64,000 nt of DNA from Mycobacterium sp. KBS0706 (GTDB taxonomy: Bacteria > Pseudomonadota > Alphaproteobacteria > DSM-16000 > Inquilinaceae): NCBI RefSeq assembly GCF_005938675.2, contig NZ_VCCH02000003.1, positions 62,001 to 126,000 of the forward strand, given 5' to 3'. Of the stretch, positions 62,563-64,000 are shown one piece after another (the first letter of the stretch is position 1; every line of letters starts with the position of its first letter). The position numbers and the translations under genes are program-made. Below the pieces are notes generated by a model. It had not been told where the DNA came from. It made no database searches and was given only the letters and a program-made list of their open reading frames with translations.

Positions 62563-62658
62563 CGTCATGGCGAGGACCCCGGCCTTGAGCCGGGGGACGT
62601 GGCCATCCAGAGGCCGGTGCCGCTGGATGGCCGCGCCCCTTCGGGGCTCGCCATGACG
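62563..62658. repeat. Cloverleaf-like interspersed repeat
   Basis: A 96-base element bounded by CGTCATGGCGAG (62563-62574) and its inverse CTCGCCATGACG (62647-62658). Inside are three more stems: CCCCGGC/GCCGGGG (62577-62595), GGCCATCCAG/CTGGATGGCC (62601-62632) and GCCCC/GGGGC (62635-62647). It lies between the binding-protein gene and the first permease, where such elements often let the binding protein be made in excess. Confidence 0.8.
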
Positions 62659-62757
62659 GGTGGGTATTTCGGGCCGGTAATGTCACGGGAACGATCCTGC
62701 TGTTGCCGTTCAGAGGAGGTGCGCGCCCGGCGGCGCGCACCTGTCACAGTCGGACGA

Positions 62758-64000
62758 CTACTGCGCCCCCGACGGCTGCAGCGACGTGATCACCAGCAGG
62801 CCGGTATGAGCCCAGAACGCGCCGTTGGTGCCGCCGGCGATGTTCGAGGCGCTCGGCCAGCCCTTCCAGTAGTGGTTGTTGTACGGGATCCGATGCAGCC
62901 ACTGGATCACCGGCACGTCGATCGTGTCGCGCCAGTAGATGCCGAGAGCCTTCGCGGCGCCCTCCTGGAACTTCGGATCGTCGGAGCTGAGCGGCGAGAT
63001 CTCGTCGAGGATCTTGTCCAGCTCAGGGTTCTTGTAACGCGAGAAGCGGTTGTTGCCGGCCGCCGAGCCGATCGTGCTGCTGTACTTGCCGTGGAAGAGG
63101 TTCAGCGCCTCGAACGGATCGTACAGGCTGGCGCCATGGCCGAAGAGATAGAGGCCGGGCTTGCCGTCGACCATGTTCTGGAAGGCGTCGGTGCCGAAGT
63201 TGACATTGGCGTCGAAGCCCGCCTGGCGCAGCATCTCGGCGAGGACCGGGGCGATGTCGCCATGGATGGTCTCGAAGGCCTGGATGGTGGCGTCGAAGGT
63301 CTTGCCGCCCTTCTCCCACAGGCCGTCGCCGTTCTTGCTGAAGCCGGCCTCGGTCATCAGCTTCTCGCTCTCGGCGACATCGAACTTGCCGGGCTGGTAC
63401 TTCTCCTCCTCCGCCTTCACGGCCGGGGAGTCGGCGAATTTCTGCAGGTTCGGATACAGCGGGAACGGATAGATCGTCGCGATCTTGGCGCCGTCATACA
63501 GCACCTCGTCGATCCGATCGCGGTCGATCGCCAGGCTGATCGCCTTGCGCACCCGCACGTCGTTGTAGGGCTCGAGCTGGGTGTTCATCCACAGCGAGTT
63601 CGGCCACCAGTCGAGATAGCCATAGGGCGATTCCGTGCCGGTCCAGGACTGGATGTCCTTGTTCTGCTCGACGATGTTGCCGATCACCTGGGCCCGCATG
63701 TCGACCGAGCTGTCGAACTCGTTGTTCACCAGCCGCTGCGCCACCGTGTCGATCGGCTGGTTCAGCACGTTGACGATGACGACGCGCTTCACCGCCGGCT
63801 GCGCCATCCGCCCTGCCTTCACCGCCCACCAGTCGGGGCGCAGGTCCATGATCTTCTGGTTGGCGTTCCAGGCGACGACATTGTAGGGGCCGGAATGCGG
63901 GATCTGGTCGAGGCCCACGGCCGCGGTCGGGTTCGGCTGGGCCGATTCCCATTCCGCCGGCACGATCGGCAGGCCGGTGTCGAACTTCTCGGTCAGCACC
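62758..64000 (-). CDS. ABC transporter substrate-binding protein, family 5 (partial)
   Basis: About 414 codons of a DppA/OppA-type binding protein; the start and signal peptide lie beyond the window. Visible family blocks include GPYNVVAWNANQKIMDLRP, VRKAISLAIDRDRIDEVLYDG, YPFPLYPNLQKFADSP and GFDANVNFGTDAFQNM. It is the first gene of the importer/uxuA/manD operon. Several family 5 proteins bind oligosaccharides, and the catabolic genes downstream point to a uronate- or aldonate-containing ligand here. Confidence 0.88.
   Translation of the reverse strand, partial: VLTEKFDTGLPIVPAEWESAQPNPTAAVGLDQIPHSGPYNVVAWNANQKIMDLRPDWWAVKAGRMAQPAVKRVVIVNVLNQPIDTVAQRLVNNEFDSSVDMRAQVIGNIVEQNKDIQSWTGTESPYGYLDWWPNSLWMNTQLEPYNDVRVRKAISLAIDRDRIDEVLYDGAKIATIYPFPLYPNLQKFADSPAVKAEEEKYQPGKFDVAESEKLMTEAGFSKNGDGLWEKGGKTFDATIQAFETIHGDIAPVLAEMLRQAGFDANVNFGTDAFQNMVDGKPGLYLFGHGASLYDPFEALNLFHGKYSSTIGSAAGNNRFSRYKNPELDKILDEISPLSSDDPKFQEGAAKALGIYWRDTIDVPVIQWLHRIPYNNHYWKGWPSASNIAGGTNGAFWAHTGLLVITSLQPSGAQ

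Overview
This 64-kb window has high GC (about 70 percent by eye), dense genes, many 4-base start/stop overlaps (ATGA, GTGA, TTGA) and several alphaproteobacterial interspersed palindromes. The gene content suggests a free-living or plant/soil-associated alphaproteobacterium, probably Rhodospirillales (an Inquilinus- or Azospirillum-like lineage). That placement is inferred from gene families and composition; there is no rRNA gene to confirm it. I saw no tRNA, rRNA, CRISPR array, complete insertion sequence or phage module. No gene-free stretch exceeds 300 bases; the longest are 38707-38961, 62526-62757, 7172-7398 and 25948-26164.

Layout. 1-6.4 kb: tail of a transporter gene and its terminator, then a LuxR-type response regulator and a convergent hybrid kinase with a sodium/solute-symporter sensor domain. 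This looks like a CrbS/CrbR (MxtR/ErdR) acetate-control pair. Between them sits an unrelated, lower-GC gene for a protein of nine 35-residue repeats. 6.5-14.8 kb: a hypothetical gene under a possible LexA box, a palindromic repeat, then a minus-strand operon for peptide use (proline-iminopeptidase-type hydrolase, complete Dpp-type ABC importer, amino-acid oxidase). 14.8-29 kb: mixed metabolic genes (GMC oxidoreductase/SDR/methyltransferase operon, TrpD2-like transferase, TetR with divergent MBL hydrolase, three methyltransferases, VirK-family protein, PPP phosphatase, class III cyclase, TauE-type exporter). 29.2-33 kb: TRIC channel, a GrdB-like gene bracketed by two copies of an AraC-gene tail, GlxA-type regulator, HD hydrolase. 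33-40 kb: XRE regulator and MFS exporter, a BNR propeller/MoaD pair, a large unrecognised membrane protein of lower GC, PurU. 40-44.5 kb: an operon with both halves of the tomato Tm-1 architecture (UPF0261 and PEP-hydrolase-like TIM barrel) plus an SRPBCC protein and a DUF1479 dioxygenase. 44.5-47.9 kb: lipoprotein, GDSL-esterase autotransporter, methyltransferase, a small gene behind a second possible LexA box.

47.9-64 kb, all minus strand, is a sugar-acid catabolic island. An oligopeptide/oligosaccharide-type ABC importer leads into UxuA, an epimerase/uronate-dehydrogenase-like protein, ManD, a galactonate-dehydratase-like enolase and an SMP-30 lactonase. A second unit has a sugar-binding protein, two MalFG-type permeases, a cytoplasmic formylglycine sulfatase and a LacI regulator. 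A perfect 16-bp palindrome between the two units is the likely LacI operator. Together they suggest uptake and breakdown of a (possibly sulfated) uronate-containing saccharide to 2-keto-3-deoxy sugar acids. No polysaccharide lyase and no ATPase for the MalFG permeases are present here.
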